Source: Sclerotiophoma versabilis (lineage: Eukaryota; Ascomycota; Dothideomycetes; Pleosporales; Didymellaceae). From it: a DNA stretch of 64,000 nt. This document shows positions 21,701 through 32,747 of the stretch, one piece after another. The notes beneath the pieces are model-generated. The model was given only the letters and a program-made list of their open reading frames with translations, searched no databases and had not been told where the DNA came from. The stretch spans positions 62,001 through 126,000 of the forward strand of contig JAAROD010000058.1 of NCBI GenBank assembly GCA_012274445.1, given 5' to 3'. Each line of letters opens with the position of its first letter. Within the stretch, counting starts at the first letter, position 1. Position numbers and translations under genes: made by a program.

Positions 21701-24700
21701 GTTTGCTAGACGATCAGCGTTTTCGAGACGAGCTGCCCGTGTTCCTCAGCGACGGCAAAATTCAAGATAGCGACCTCGTGGATGTTCTCCCAATTGTCCT
21801 ACGACTGTTGTACGGCAAAGTAATTGCTGGCAAGCGAGGGCTGGAGTCGAAGAGGAAATCCGTGTTTATTGGTTTGAAAAACAGGTTTGGCGACGATGCG
21901 ATCCACCAATTCTTGAGCATTGCATTTGGTCCTTTGAGTGGCGCCTCTGTACTCCGAGATGGTGCACTTGACGAAGATCTACTGCTTAAAGATTTGATTG
22001 ACACGCGTAAGCAAGTCGGTATGCTGAACATGCTTGATGACCTGCTCAGTACATTCAAGACCACGTTTACACCTTTCACTATCGATGTTGTGGATCCTAT
22101 CATGTACTGTCTCGTAAAAGCATCTCGAGATTTGCAGACAGCCACGTCAGCAGAGGAAACCGATCACGATGACGGCCGGAAGTTGCAAGTTTCGCTACTT
22201 AAGACGGTCCGTCAACGCGCCCTGCAATCTCTGGCCAAGCTTTTCGAGAGTTGTCCAGACTTCAACTGGTACCCATACACAGCAGCAATTGTCAAGGAGT
22301 TGGTTGAACCACGATTGGAGCAGTTCCCCATAGAGACTGCTCAGTCAATCTCAGGTCTCCTCCGCTTGTTTGCATCGTGGTCCAGGGCCACTTCGACAGC
22401 ACCTTTCCTGGTCGAGCATAACAAGGACATTTTGATCAAGACTATCGACGTTCTGGATGTTCCCTCCGCCAAGGATGAAGTGAAGCAATTCATTCTAGAT
22501 GAAATCTTACGTAATATCTTTTCCCTTGTTGCCAGCCATGAGGACGCTTCCTCGGTTGACGAAAAGCTCCGAAAGAACCGTGTACATACGGATATCATCC
22601 AGCCATACTCGAACGCGATCCTGAGTCGTGTTGGTGGCCTTCTTCGGAAGAGCCCAAGTAAGGAAGTGCTTGAGTCAGGAGTCCTGGCTATTGCAGAACT
22701 TGCGCCTCATGTTGTCGGATCGACCGAGTCTCGTAGCATGATCGAGATCGCAACCTTCCTCATTCGACAACCATCAAAGCGAGTCAACCCAAGAACAAAG
22801 CTCGGTCTACTTAAGATCTTGCATGAGTTCATTCAACGATGCGATGCGCCAAGTCTAGGCGAGCTGTTTGGTAGCATCTATGACGCTGTCTGTCCTATGT
22901 TTGCTTTCTTCCAGGATCGAACTGCCCGCACTGTGCTTTGCGATGTTGTCCGAGATTTGTCAGATACCAAGGAGGAGCTTGCAGGTGTTGCAAAGCTCTG
23001 CCAGGAACTCAACTCGTTTGCTAAAGGTCGACTGGATGAACCTGATTTTGAGCGCCGCTCACAAGCCTTCAATCAGATCAACGACCAAGGGTATCAGTCA
23101 TTTTCGCTCATGCAATGGAAGCCTCTGGTCTACAATATGCTCTACTTCATCAAGGATAACGATGAGTTGAGTATCCGAGTAAATGCGTCCTCGACACTTC
23201 GCCGGTTTATTGAGGTGTCGCAAGACGACGACTTCAAGGAGTTCATCACATCTGCGATCATTCCCGGAATACAGCACGGGATGCGCGAGCCATCTGAGCT
23301 AGTCAGGACAGAGTTCTTGGCTGTTACGGAACAGCTGGTCAAGGTCCATCGCGAATGGGCGCCAGTGGCCGACCTTTTCATCCTTGTCTCAGACGATGAA
23401 GAAGCTTCGTTTTTCAGCAACATTCTGCACATCCAAGGTCATCGAAGGTTGAGGGCTCTTCGCCGATTAGCCGCCAACGCTTCCCAGCTCCGACCTGGAA
23501 ACACTTACCACATACTTTTACCACTACTGGAGCATTTTGTTTTCAACAAAGCCGACGATGACAGTGCTGACAATCTTGCGGGAGAGACGATCCGAACGCT
23601 TGCAGCTCTGGTTGAATGGCTGGAGTGGCCACAGTTCAGGTCTCTTTTCAAGCGTTATATTGGCTATCTGACAAGCAAAGAAGATATGCAGAAAGCCATT
23701 GTGCGCCTTACTGGTGGCCTGATGGATGGCCTTAACCAGGCTGGAAGGAAGAAGGGATATGTCACTGCTTCTCAGCCTGGTGCACCAACTGGTAATGAGG
23801 CTTCGGAAGTGGTGGCAGAGGCAGATTCAGATGCGATGGATGTCGACACGCCTTCTTCAACGTTGTCGAAGACACTCCCACAACAAGACAAGCTTACCAA
23901 AGACCTTGTCAATAATTTCCTGCCAGACTTGACAGCTTTTCTACACAAGAAAGACGAGGCAACTACCAGTCTTCGTGTCCCGGTCGCGGTCGCACTGACG
24001 AAGGTGCTTCTTGTTCTCCCGTCCACAGAGATTGAAGGCCGTCTTCCTGGTGTTCTTCTCGACATCTGCCACATCCTCAAGAGCCGCACACAAGAAAGTC
24101 GCGATCAGTCGAGGAAAACACTCAGTGAGATTGCGGTGCTGACCGGACCGAACTACATTGGCTTCATCCTCAAGGCTCTGCGGACTGCGCTCCAGCGAGG
24201 CTACCAATTGCACGTGCTATCATACACCCTCCATTATATCTTGGTCAACCTCGCCAGTCAGCTGAAGCCCGGTGACCTTGATTACTGCGTTGCTGACATT
24301 GTCGACATCGTGATGGATGACACATTCGGCGTTACCGGTCAAGAGAAAGATGCAGAAGAGTACATCAGCAAGATGAAGGAAGTCAAGAGCAGCAAGAGCT
24401 TTGATACGATGGACATCGTTTCCCGATCAAGCACGCCTGCTCATCTCATAAAGCTAGTCAACCCCATCAAGGCCCTACTGTTAGAACGCATCAACGCAAA
24501 GATGGTGCAGAAGATCGACGAGCTGCTGCGCCGCATTGGCTTAGGCATCTTGCAAAACCCGACGGTCAATAACAGGGACATTCTAGTCTTCTGCTACGAA
24601 CTGATCCAAGAGGTGTACAGGGCCAGCGCAACAACTGAGAGGGGCGACAAGACAGATCCTAAGCTGAGACGATTCTTGGTCAACAGAAGAGGCGCCGCAA

Positions 24701-26772
24701 AATCAGGAGCGCGCCTATCAACGTCGTCTTACATCTACAAGATGACGCGTTTCAGTTTGGATATCCTTAGGACCGTGCTGCGCAAGCATGATGACCTACA
24801 GACACCGCAGAACCTGGCGGGTTTCCTACCAATCATCGGCGACTGCATGGTACAAGGACAAGAAGAGGTCCAAGTGTCGGCTATTCGTCTACTCACTACC
24901 ATCATCAGGGTGCCTATGGACGAGATGGACGCCAACTGCCCCGTATACGTCGATGAGGCTGTACGCGCAATTAAGGGGGCACACTCCTCCAACACCGAGC
25001 TTGCTCAGGCATCGCTGAAGCTGGTGGCGGCTGTACTTCGTGAGAGACCTAAGGTCGTCATCCGCGAGCGGGACATTGGCCACTTAATCAAACGGCTGCT
25101 GCCCGATCTCGATGAGCTTGACCGCCAAGGCGTGAGCTTTGCGTTCCTGAAGGCTGTCATGAGTCGTCACATTGACGTGCCTGAGGTGTATGAAGCTATG
25201 GACAAAGTGGCAGAAATGATGGTTACCAACCAGACGAAGTCAGCCAGGGACCTCGCCCGAAGCCACTACTTCCAGTTCTTAACATCGTATACACAGAGCG
25301 AGAAGCGCTTTAAGAAGTCAATGGAGTTCCTCCTGAAGAATTTGCGCTACGAGCACGTCGAAGGCAGACAGTCTGTTATGGAAGCTCTCGACCTTGTCAT
25401 TACGAAAGCTCTACCAAGGTTTCCGGAAAAGGCGCAGTACGACTACCACGGCCTGATGTTCTTGCCGCTTATCAATACTCTTGCAAACGATGATTCGAGC
25501 AAGTGCCGAGAACTTGCTAGTCTGCTTGTCAAGCGACTATTCCAGCATGCGAGCGAGAAGCGGCTGCAGAACTTCACAGCCGACTTGAGGAGTTGGCTTG
25601 AGCAAGACGAGAACGCTGGGCTGAAGCGTCTTGGCATCCAGTGCTTTGGCTTCTACTTCGAGGGGATGGGCGCTGAAGACGATGAGCCGAAGGAGCTATC
25701 TTACGTGCTGAACGGTCTCGACTCTACGATCGATGAATCTCTGGCACGCCGCGACGAGGACGATTGGGAGCTACTGTACTACTCCCTAACGCTTATCTCC
25801 AAGATCTGCAAGAAGTATCAAGACACCATGCTCTCTGCCGATAAGGAGAGTTTGTGGACAGCAGTCCAGGCCAGTATTTCGTATCCCCACGCCTGGGTCA
25901 AGCTTAAGGCTGCTGAGCTCATGGGCACGTACTTTGCCCATCTTGCGATTACCAACAAGGATATTGGACTGAGTGCACTTCCGCTCAAGGGATCCGGTGG
26001 CTTGGAACTGGCCGAGCAGAACATGATTCAGCTGACCAATGCATCGCTGCGGAACTTACTCAACCCTGAGGTCTCAGAGCAGCTATGTACGCAGAGCATC
26101 AAGAACATCGCCTTCTTGGCGAGGTGCCTGGCTGTCAACGGCGCAAAGTGGCAATGGCATAACGCTGGTGCTGAAGACGAGGCGGAAGAAGCACTAGAGG
26201 CGAACGGTGCAGATGGTGAGGTATCATCAGACGAAGATACCATCACGAACAAGAAGACACCACCAGCAGCCATTCATCGCCTGATGATCCGCCTCTCCGG
26301 CATCATCCGCCGCGACACCAGTTCCATGAATGCCAAGACCGCAATCATGAATCTCCTCGAGACAATGGCCGCTAAGTTCCCTCTCGAACCTCTGTCATCC
26401 TCCCTCCCGCACCTCCTCACCACGCTCAATACGCTCGTCGATCCCGCAACGACTATCCCTCGCGCCCACACCAATGCCTCGTCCACATCTCTCAACGAGC
26501 CGAACGAGCTTTACAAAGCACTCATCGACAAGGCACGAGAGATCATGAACACGCTGCAGAAGCGCATGGGTACGCAAGAGTACTTGAAGGTCATGGGCGA
26601 TGTACAGAAGGCTGTGAGGGAGAGGAGAGAGGAGAGACGCAGGAAGAGAAAGGTTGAGGCCGTTGCAGATCCGGAGAAATGGGGTAAGGAGAAGAAGAGG
26701 AGGAATGATGTGAAAAGGGTTAAGAGGAAGGAGAAGGGGGCGGAGCATCGGGGGCAGCGAAGAGGTTGGTAG
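18776..26772 (+). CDS. UTP20: Utp20, HEAT-repeat scaffold of the SSU processome
   Basis: Giant protein of 2648 residues, exons 18776-20172 and 20223-26772, joined at a 50-base intron (donor GTTGGT, branch GTTAAC, acceptor CCAG) that restores a continuous YFKR-FIAQKA reading. Length fits Utp20/DRIM (about 2500-2800). The N-terminus is basic and carries the FQGFSQRI, FSYFRDSFLEWKELCLAEDFVHFSRKV-type opening of the family. The bulk is a helical HEAT-like solenoid, and the last 60 residues are extremely Lys/Arg-rich, a likely nucleolar/RNA-binding tail. Acidic low-complexity stretches occur near the EADSDAMDVD and EDEAEEALEANGADGE segments. In yeast the protein belongs to the U3-containing small-subunit processome and is needed for 18S rRNA maturation. 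A second in-frame ATG four codons later is an alternative start. It is divergent from CwfJ/Drn1. Confidence 0.95.
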
Positions 26773-27608
26773 GCCACCGTCGCTGCGAGCATTTGGAGGC
26801 GTTTTAGTGCATTGGCTGGTGTTTGGAGGAAAAGCAGTACGTTTATAGTCTGAATTAGAATTTAAAGATACCCGTTGTAATGATGTGCCGTATGTTGACT
26901 TCGTATCTTCAACTCTACTGATCAGATTCAAAGTCAACTCTGTCCCATGCGCACAAATCTGAGGCTACCGGCATCAGCCTCACGCCACCAACAGATCATG
27001 TGGGCATTGCTCACAAGCACCTCTACGCCTTGGGCACCTTCTGGAGAACAAAGACCAAAGCGAGCCTTTCCTCTTGCAGGATAGATTCCAACGCGCAAGG
27101 AAGAGTGGGTCTAATGCTGCAGCAATGAAGAACAGTTCTAACGCATTAATGAGTTGGCATTAATGAGTTAAGGGACTGAGTGAACGCAGTCTGTTAGGAC
27201 TTGTTCGCTGTGTAGAAGCGTTCTTTGATGATTTATCAGCACTGAACGACGTTAGACTGGACGCAAATAGCCCCTGTTTGCAATAGCAGAGAGTCACATA
27301 ATGGAATGAAAACATTCTTCTCATCATCGTCATTATAATCACGTTGCTGCTGATTGTTATCTGTGAAGTTTGTCTCGGTGGTCGAACGAGCCTTCTCGAC
27401 TCAGAGCCACCGCTGACATAAGCGCACGTGACTGCGCGACCCTGAACCGTGGTTCCCTTAGCGGCGGCCCGGTTGTCTTCACAGCCCCAGTGATTCCTTC
27501 TCTCCACCGCTCTCACCCCAGCACTCGACAAGCGCGCAACCTCGCCACGACCACCTGACAGACTTCCACACCCGCTTGTGCCCCGCGAAGTACAGACAGT
27601 CGACAGCC
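26773..27608. other. Intergenic space, no gene seen
   Basis: Holds the Utp20 3' flank and the Mpe1 promoter, genes in tandem. The last 100 bases are C-rich, as in a fungal 5' leader. The 27160-27531 minus frame has no recognisable motif. Confidence 0.6.
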
Positions 27609-29330
27609 ATGTCGTCGTCGGTGTTTTACAAGTTCAAAAACTCCAAAGAGCCGGAGCGCTATGCCTTCGACGGCAATGAAATCTCCGTGTTCGAGCTGAA
27701 GCGCGCCATCATAGAAGCCTCTGGTATGGCCAAGAGCACCGACCTCAACCTTCATATCTACCACGAGGACGAACCAACAAAAGAGTATGACGACGACACC
27801 ACAACGATACCACGCACAAGCACCGTTATCGCCGTACGGCGGCCGGCAGCCCGTGGGTTCAGCAAGATCGCACGTTACGTCTCGGGCAAGCCCCCGGTGC
27901 GCGCCATTAAGAAGGACGCAGCCCCGATCGTGGCACCTCGCCCGAGTGGCGCAACCGAGACAGATGCGGAAGCTGCTTTCCTGGCAGAGTCAGCACAGGT
28001 GTGGGATGCACAAAAGGAGTCGCTGTCGCACGCAAAACCCGTATATAACAAGAAAAAGCCCGTCAATGTCCCCAACTACGACCCACCGTCTGGCTATGTC
28101 TGTCGACGGTGCGGTGTGAAGGGCCACTGGATTCAACAGTGTCCCGAGAATGACAACCCTGACTTCAAACCAGTGCACTGCCCCAAGCGCACAACCGGAA
28201 TCCCCAAATCTTTCCTCAAAGTTGTTGACAAGTCTGAGGTGGATGAAGACGCCAAGGGTGTCATGCTGAATGCCGACGGAGAATACGTGCAAGTCATGAC
28301 GGACACAAAGACCTGGGAGAAGTTTCAGGAGAAGACACAAGCCACAAAGGCGCAGGCCGCCAATGCAGATGCAGCAAGCAAGGAGGTGCGTGAGCGAGGC
28401 CTTGAGTGCCCACTCGACAATAGGATGTTTGTGCAGCCCGTCAAGACGGCGTGCTGTGAGAAGACCTACTGCAACGATTGTATTGAGTCATCGCTAGCAG
28501 ACAATGATCTTATTTGCCCCAATTGCGGAGAGGAGACTCTGATCGAATTCACACCTGACAAGGAAATGGAGGCCCGCATTCGCGATTTCGAGGCCGAAAA
28601 GGCAAAGGAAAAGGCAGAGGCAAAGGCAGAGAAGGAAGCAGCGGCAAAGCAGGAATTGGAGGCAGCAGAAGCAGCAGCGAAAGCAGCAACTGAATCGGAA
28701 AATGCGAGTGCTACCAATGTACCACCACAAATTGAAACTGATGTTCCTTCTTCGAAACAAAAGTCCGAAGAGCCAGCATCGACTTCTGATGATGAGTCAT
28801 CCAAAAAGAGGAAATCTCCGCCCACTGAGATCCAGCCCCCGACTGCGCCTAAGGCGATGCGCCAGCAACAGCAACAACCGCAGAACATTACGGAGCAAGA
28901 TTTTATCGCGCAGATGGAAGCGCTGAAAAACATGCCCATGAACATGAACATGAACATGAACATGCCAATGCCAAACATGCCCATGGGCATGCCCAACATG
29001 GCCATGATGGGCCCCGGCATGAACAACGGCATGAACATGGGCATGATGAACGGAATGAACATGATGCCCGGTATGATGCCCAACAACATGATGCCGGGAA
29101 TGATGGGCATGAACGGCTTCAATCCCAACATGCAAATGCCTAACATGCAGATGATGGGTGGCATGAACGGGGGCGGCATGAACGCAAATGCCGGATTCGC
29201 ATTCAACGGTAATGGCAATGCGCAGAATGCGAATCCCGCCCCCTTCAACGACGCATATGATCGCCAGCCCGTCAATCCGAATCGCCAGCGCGGAAGAAAG
29301 CCCAGGGCCCCCGATTATAGGTATCTCTAG
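27609..29330 (+). CDS. MPE1: Mpe1 / RBBP6-type cleavage and polyadenylation factor
   Basis: Single-exon protein of 573 residues starting at ATG 27609; the frame extends upstream only from a GTG. Domains in order: a ubiquitin-like DWNN domain (about 4-79, SSVFYKFKNSKE..), a CCHC zinc knuckle (CRRCGVKGHWIQQC, 165-178), a short KRTTGIPKSFL element just after it that is typical of Mpe1, and a RING/U-box finger (CPLDNRMF..CC..C..C..CPNC, 267-306). A charged Glu/Lys/Ala coiled region (320-365), a nuclear-signal-like KKRKSPP and a poly-Gln follow. Residues 442-524 are a methionine/asparagine/proline/glycine tract with 35 Met in 83 residues. Yeast Mpe1 is a subunit of the CPF complex that cuts and polyadenylates pre-mRNA and activates its endonuclease. 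The long Met-rich tail is unusual and may vary in length between strains. Confidence 0.93.
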   Translation: MSSSVFYKFKNSKEPERYAFDGNEISVFELKRAIIEASGMAKSTDLNLHIYHEDEPTKEYDDDTTTIPRTSTVIAVRRPAARGFSKIARYVSGKPPVRAIKKDAAPIVAPRPSGATETDAEAAFLAESAQVWDAQKESLSHAKPVYNKKKPVNVPNYDPPSGYVCRRCGVKGHWIQQCPENDNPDFKPVHCPKRTTGIPKSFLKVVDKSEVDEDAKGVMLNADGEYVQVMTDTKTWEKFQEKTQATKAQAANADAASKEVRERGLECPLDNRMFVQPVKTACCEKTYCNDCIESSLADNDLICPNCGEETLIEFTPDKEMEARIRDFEAEKAKEKAEAKAEKEAAAKQELEAAEAAAKAATESENASATNVPPQIETDVPSSKQKSEEPASTSDDESSKKRKSPPTEIQPPTAPKAMRQQQQQPQNITEQDFIAQMEALKNMPMNMNMNMNMPMPNMPMGMPNMAMMGPGMNNGMNMGMMNGMNMMPGMMPNNMMPGMMGMNGFNPNMQMPNMQMMGGMNGGGMNANAGFAFNGNGNAQNANPAPFNDAYDRQPVNPNRQRGRKPRAPDYRYL

Positions 29331-29370
29331 CCCGCGATCGCGACCGCTGCGTTCGTGTGACAGGTGTTGA

Positions 29371-29388
29371 GGGGGGAGGGGGGGGGGG
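29371..29388 (+). repeat. G tract in Mpe1 3' flank
   Basis: Six Gs, one A, then eleven Gs, starting 41 bases after the Mpe1 stop. Probably inside the 3' untranslated region. It could form a quadruplex in RNA or may simply be a slippery homopolymer. Confidence 0.85.
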
Positions 29389-29660
29389 TTTCTCTTGTAC
29401 TTGGAGTCTGGTGGGAGGTCGTTTCTTCGTGTCGGGTTTTCAACGCGGGCATGGTGCCGGAAAGCGTCTGGGGAGGAGTTATGCTTTACGTTGCGTTGCT
29501 TTGCTTTGCCTCGTTTTTGTTTCTTCTATCACGGGCCCTGGCTTCGCGGCGTCGAAGGTATCAAACCAGTCAGACTATTTATTTACCACCAATCAATGAG
29601 ATTCCCAGTGCGGGGGTATCGAGTAACTCATCTTTGTCTTCTTATGTGCGTGATGGACTT

Positions 29661-29700
29661 TCTTCTTGTCTTTTTTTTTTTCCTTCTTGTCTTTTTTTCC
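29661..29700 (+). repeat. Duplicated pyrimidine/poly-T tract
   Basis: Two copies of a TTCTTGTC unit followed by T runs of about 11 and 7. Simple-sequence repeat downstream of Mpe1. Confidence 0.8.
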
Positions 29701-30028
29701 TGCTCGGATTAACGCGGACATACACACATATATAGACTACCAAACTAGATAAGCCACGCTCGCGTGCCACGCCAAGTGTGGCAAATACCCAACACCCTAT
29801 TCAATCATAGTACAATACAATTCAGTGGTATCCGTAAAAAAAAGTGTATTTGACTATATACTCATATCGACTATGTAACAAACAAGAAAGGTAAAGAAAT
29901 CACGCTACCATTGCTCATGCAATTTGCCTCCAAACCGCGCCAAAACGCTCAATGTAGAGGGTGGAAGGTGGGGTATATACAGTCTCGTCGTCCCAACTCC
30001 ATGTACTGTCATGTCGGGTGGGTGGATT

Positions 30029-31306
30029 CTAGTTACCACCAACGGCAAGCGTGAATAAGACTGGATCGCCCGCGTGCAGTGTGCCTGCGACGTCCTGGCC
30101 GCCGTCCGGCACGACGTCGTCGTAGGGGAACGCGTAGCCGCGGCCGTCTCTCTGCACGGCATGAACAGCGCGGCTGTAGTGGTTTGTCGTTACGTCTTGG
30201 TAGTAAGTCGATGGGTTGCCGCCGTTGGGGAATTGGTTCCCCGGCGTGTTGAGCAGTTGGCTGCGGTTGAAGGCTGCAGCGAGGCGTGGGATCACGCCGT
30301 CGCGGGCGAGATTCTGACCTGTTTGGAATGGACCGGTGGAGCACGTGAAGATGTCGCTGGAACTGGGGCGGGAAAAGGAGCCTGCGGCACCGAGTTGCAG
30401 CGAGTCGCCGATGATTCGGCCCTTGATGCTTCCTGCGGCGGCTTGCGTGTTGATTGTTAAGTCTTCATTGCGATATTTGTTCCACACGGCCGTCACGTAG
30501 CCGTCCCAGTAGTTGCTCCACGCGTTGCCATTCGTGGCAAGCAGGTTCGTCGGGTTGAGCACGCGAAGCGGTCTGCCGTTGGGGCTATAGATGAGTTGGT
30601 CCCAGGGCTTGCCGTCACGGACTGTCTGGGCGCGCATTTCGTTGACGACGCGCTGGAAGCCGTCTGGGCCCATGCCGGGGACGGACAGGGTGCCGCTGTT
30701 GCGTGTGGAGAGGGTAAGGGCGATGGGGATGCTGATGAAGTCGACGTAAGAGATGTTGGCAAAGAGTTGCTGGTCGTTGTAGGTAAACTCGGCGAAAGTC
30801 CAATTCAGATTGTAGTTGGGATCGGACGGGTTTGTGACGCTGGGATTGACAATGTTGGGGCCGGGGTTCACAAAGAATGTTAAGCGCGCATCAATTACGA
30901 ACCAGATTCGTCCACCAGCGATCTTAGGAATTGTTGCTGTGACAGTATTGCCTGGAGCCCCAAGTGGGATGGCCACATCCGCGCCAACATTCGCTAGTGG
31001 CTGTTTCGGTGAGGGAGGAGAGTAGACGGTCCTGCCATCGGCCTGGATGAAGATGGGCCTGTTGCCCTCGTTGATAGAGAGACCGGTGATGTACGCAAAT
31101 ACATTGCTCGAGTTGGTTTTGTTCTGCAGAGCGAGTTGCAAGGTACCGCTAGTGTTTGCTGCCAGAACCTGTTGCTGTTGCTTTCGTTCGACCGCTACAG
31201 GGGCCGCAGGTGGATTTGCTGTTGTCGCCGTTGTGGGCGATGGGGCAGTCGTCTTCTTGCTCGACTTCCCTCTGATCTTGGCAAATGCTCTCCTTAAAGA
31301 TTTCAT
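30029..31306 (-). CDS. GH64 beta-1,3-glucanase-like protein
   Basis: Protein of 425 residues if started at ATG 31306 (MKSLRRAFAKIRGKSS), single exon. After a basic, Ala/Pro/Thr-rich lead of about 55 residues comes the GH64/thaumatin-like fold: LQLALQNKTNSSNVFAYITG near the start, GRIWFVID, TFAEFTYN, ANISYVDFISIPIALTL, the GPDGFQRVVNEM helix, NGRPLRVLNP, YWDGYVTAVW and a closing FPYDDVVPDGG segment. GH64 enzymes cleave laminarin into pentasaccharides in bacteria; fungal members are often annotated glucanase B. No signal peptide follows this ATG. The same frame stays open upstream to an ATG at 31480, which would add a hydrophobic segment (see findings). The gene faces Mpe1 tail to tail. Confidence 0.85.
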   Translation of the reverse strand: MKSLRRAFAKIRGKSSKKTTAPSPTTATTANPPAAPVAVERKQQQQVLAANTSGTLQLALQNKTNSSNVFAYITGLSINEGNRPIFIQADGRTVYSPPSPKQPLANVGADVAIPLGAPGNTVTATIPKIAGGRIWFVIDARLTFFVNPGPNIVNPSVTNPSDPNYNLNWTFAEFTYNDQQLFANISYVDFISIPIALTLSTRNSGTLSVPGMGPDGFQRVVNEMRAQTVRDGKPWDQLIYSPNGRPLRVLNPTNLLATNGNAWSNYWDGYVTAVWNKYRNEDLTINTQAAAGSIKGRIIGDSLQLGAAGSFSRPSSSDIFTCSTGPFQTGQNLARDGVIPRLAAAFNRSQLLNTPGNQFPNGGNPSTYYQDVTTNHYSRAVHAVQRDGRGYAFPYDDVVPDGGQDVAGTLHAGDPVLFTLAVGGN

Positions 31307-32747
31307 GATGCTAGGACGAGATGAGACTATGCAGTAGGGCAATGCTAATATGTACAATATGACCGTGAGACGGACAGAACCAAGGACAGTCGATACAAAC
31401 CATAGCGACTCCTCAGCGGACAGTTTATATGAATTGCTAGACACGTCCTCAAGCTCCAAGTTTGTGAATGCTAGTTTCATAAGTGCAGCTGATGTCACAC
31501 ATGCGATGGGGTGGTAAACCGGTTGCGGGATCGGCAACGCCAGTGGTAAATGAATGATGGTGGCGTTGAGGTCATTTCGAAAACGCACCCAATCAACGTC
31601 TGCTTTCAGGCACCATTTTTGTTCGGCTGGCACCGACAGCCCCAGGTTTCAAAACCACGCGCGTCTTGCAGGTGGTGTTACCATAGCAATGCGAAGAATG
31701 CTAAGTAGGGGCACTAGATGTGCGAAAATCGAGAGAAAAGAGTTGAAATGGATAGTATGGAGGTTGTCAGTTGATGAATCAGAAAGACAAATGCATCCCT
31801 TGTGGAGGCGATGGCGGTGTTTGAGGCTTGGAAAAGGAAAACGATTGACAGGTGAGCTTGCGCAGAAGCAATTAGCTTACAGCAAGACTCAGAAGAGACT
31901 TTGAAGACACCAAATCGATCAGCCCAAGCCAAGCGCCACAACAGATGTCTCATGGTCTATTGCAGCCGTTCTCCGCATCTATCATTTATGCACCATCCTT
32001 GTGTGGGTGTGGGTCACGCATCTTGTGATGCTGAAACTGTTGGTGTCCGCAGAGCTGTTCTGCAATATGTCGAAAGGTGGATGTCAGCAGGCTAAAAGCT
32101 TACAGCGGAATACAAGGAAGACAGTGTCAGTCAGCTTAACAATGAATGATACAGGGAAGCATACTGCAACAAGAACAAGGATTCCAGAACAAGAAGTAAT
32201 CGAGGGAGTGCATAACGTCGCCCAGCGTGTGGGGCACGCTTTGTTGTTGAGTTTACTTTCCAACTCAAACCCATTAAGCCGATTAAGCCACACAACGGGG
32301 TCGCATATTGAGGCTCTTATGCGTTAAGGGGCTGATGATGGTGGCGTAGTCCAGATGTGGTGATTGTTGTTTTGTTTGAGAGAGGTTGTTGAAAGTGGAA
32401 AGAGTGACATCTCGCTTGTACCTTTGGTGTAACCACGTGATGCTTTTATGCGAATGTCTGTGTAACTCAACAATACACTTTTGCGTCGATACTGATGACA
32501 TGGCGGAGGAGTTATGCGAAGCACGGCCGAGGAGTCATTCGTCACGTATGTGCCATCAGGATGAAGGTTCTAATCTTGGTGTGGATTTGGGCTTCTGTTA
32601 GTCGCCCACGTAGTGCCTGTAGGTACGATCTGCAGCAAGCGCTCGCAATCGGTCGCCCCAAGCGTATGTGAATGTATACAACTTCACGCTAATTTGCAGT
32701 GCAACTCAAATCTATGCTATCCAACAATAATATACAGAGTTAAACTT
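31307..32747. other. Intergenic space, no gene seen
   Basis: Contains the GH64 promoter and leader, including the possible 58-codon N-terminal extension at 31307-31480, and the 3' flank of Cmr1. Frames at 31554-31904 and 32001-32327 have no recognisable motif. Confidence 0.55.

Larger units (their letters stand above)
29331..30028. other. Convergent 3' region with homopolymer tracts
   Basis: Between the stops of Mpe1 (plus) and the GH64 gene (minus). It contains a G-rich run and a pyrimidine tract listed separately, and otherwise AT-rich terminator-like sequence near 29700-29900. No gene seen. Confidence 0.65.

Noticed and set aside
26395..26937. 180-codon open frame on the minus strand over the Utp20 end
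   Set aside because: It overlaps the strongly supported Utp20 coding end and reads the reverse of its Lys/Arg codons, giving a leucine/proline-rich shadow.
28466..29275. 269-codon minus-strand frame opposite Mpe1
   Set aside because: Antisense to the Met-rich and Glu/Ala-rich coding region; its composition (Met/Ile/Phe/Ser repeats) is a reflection of that bias.
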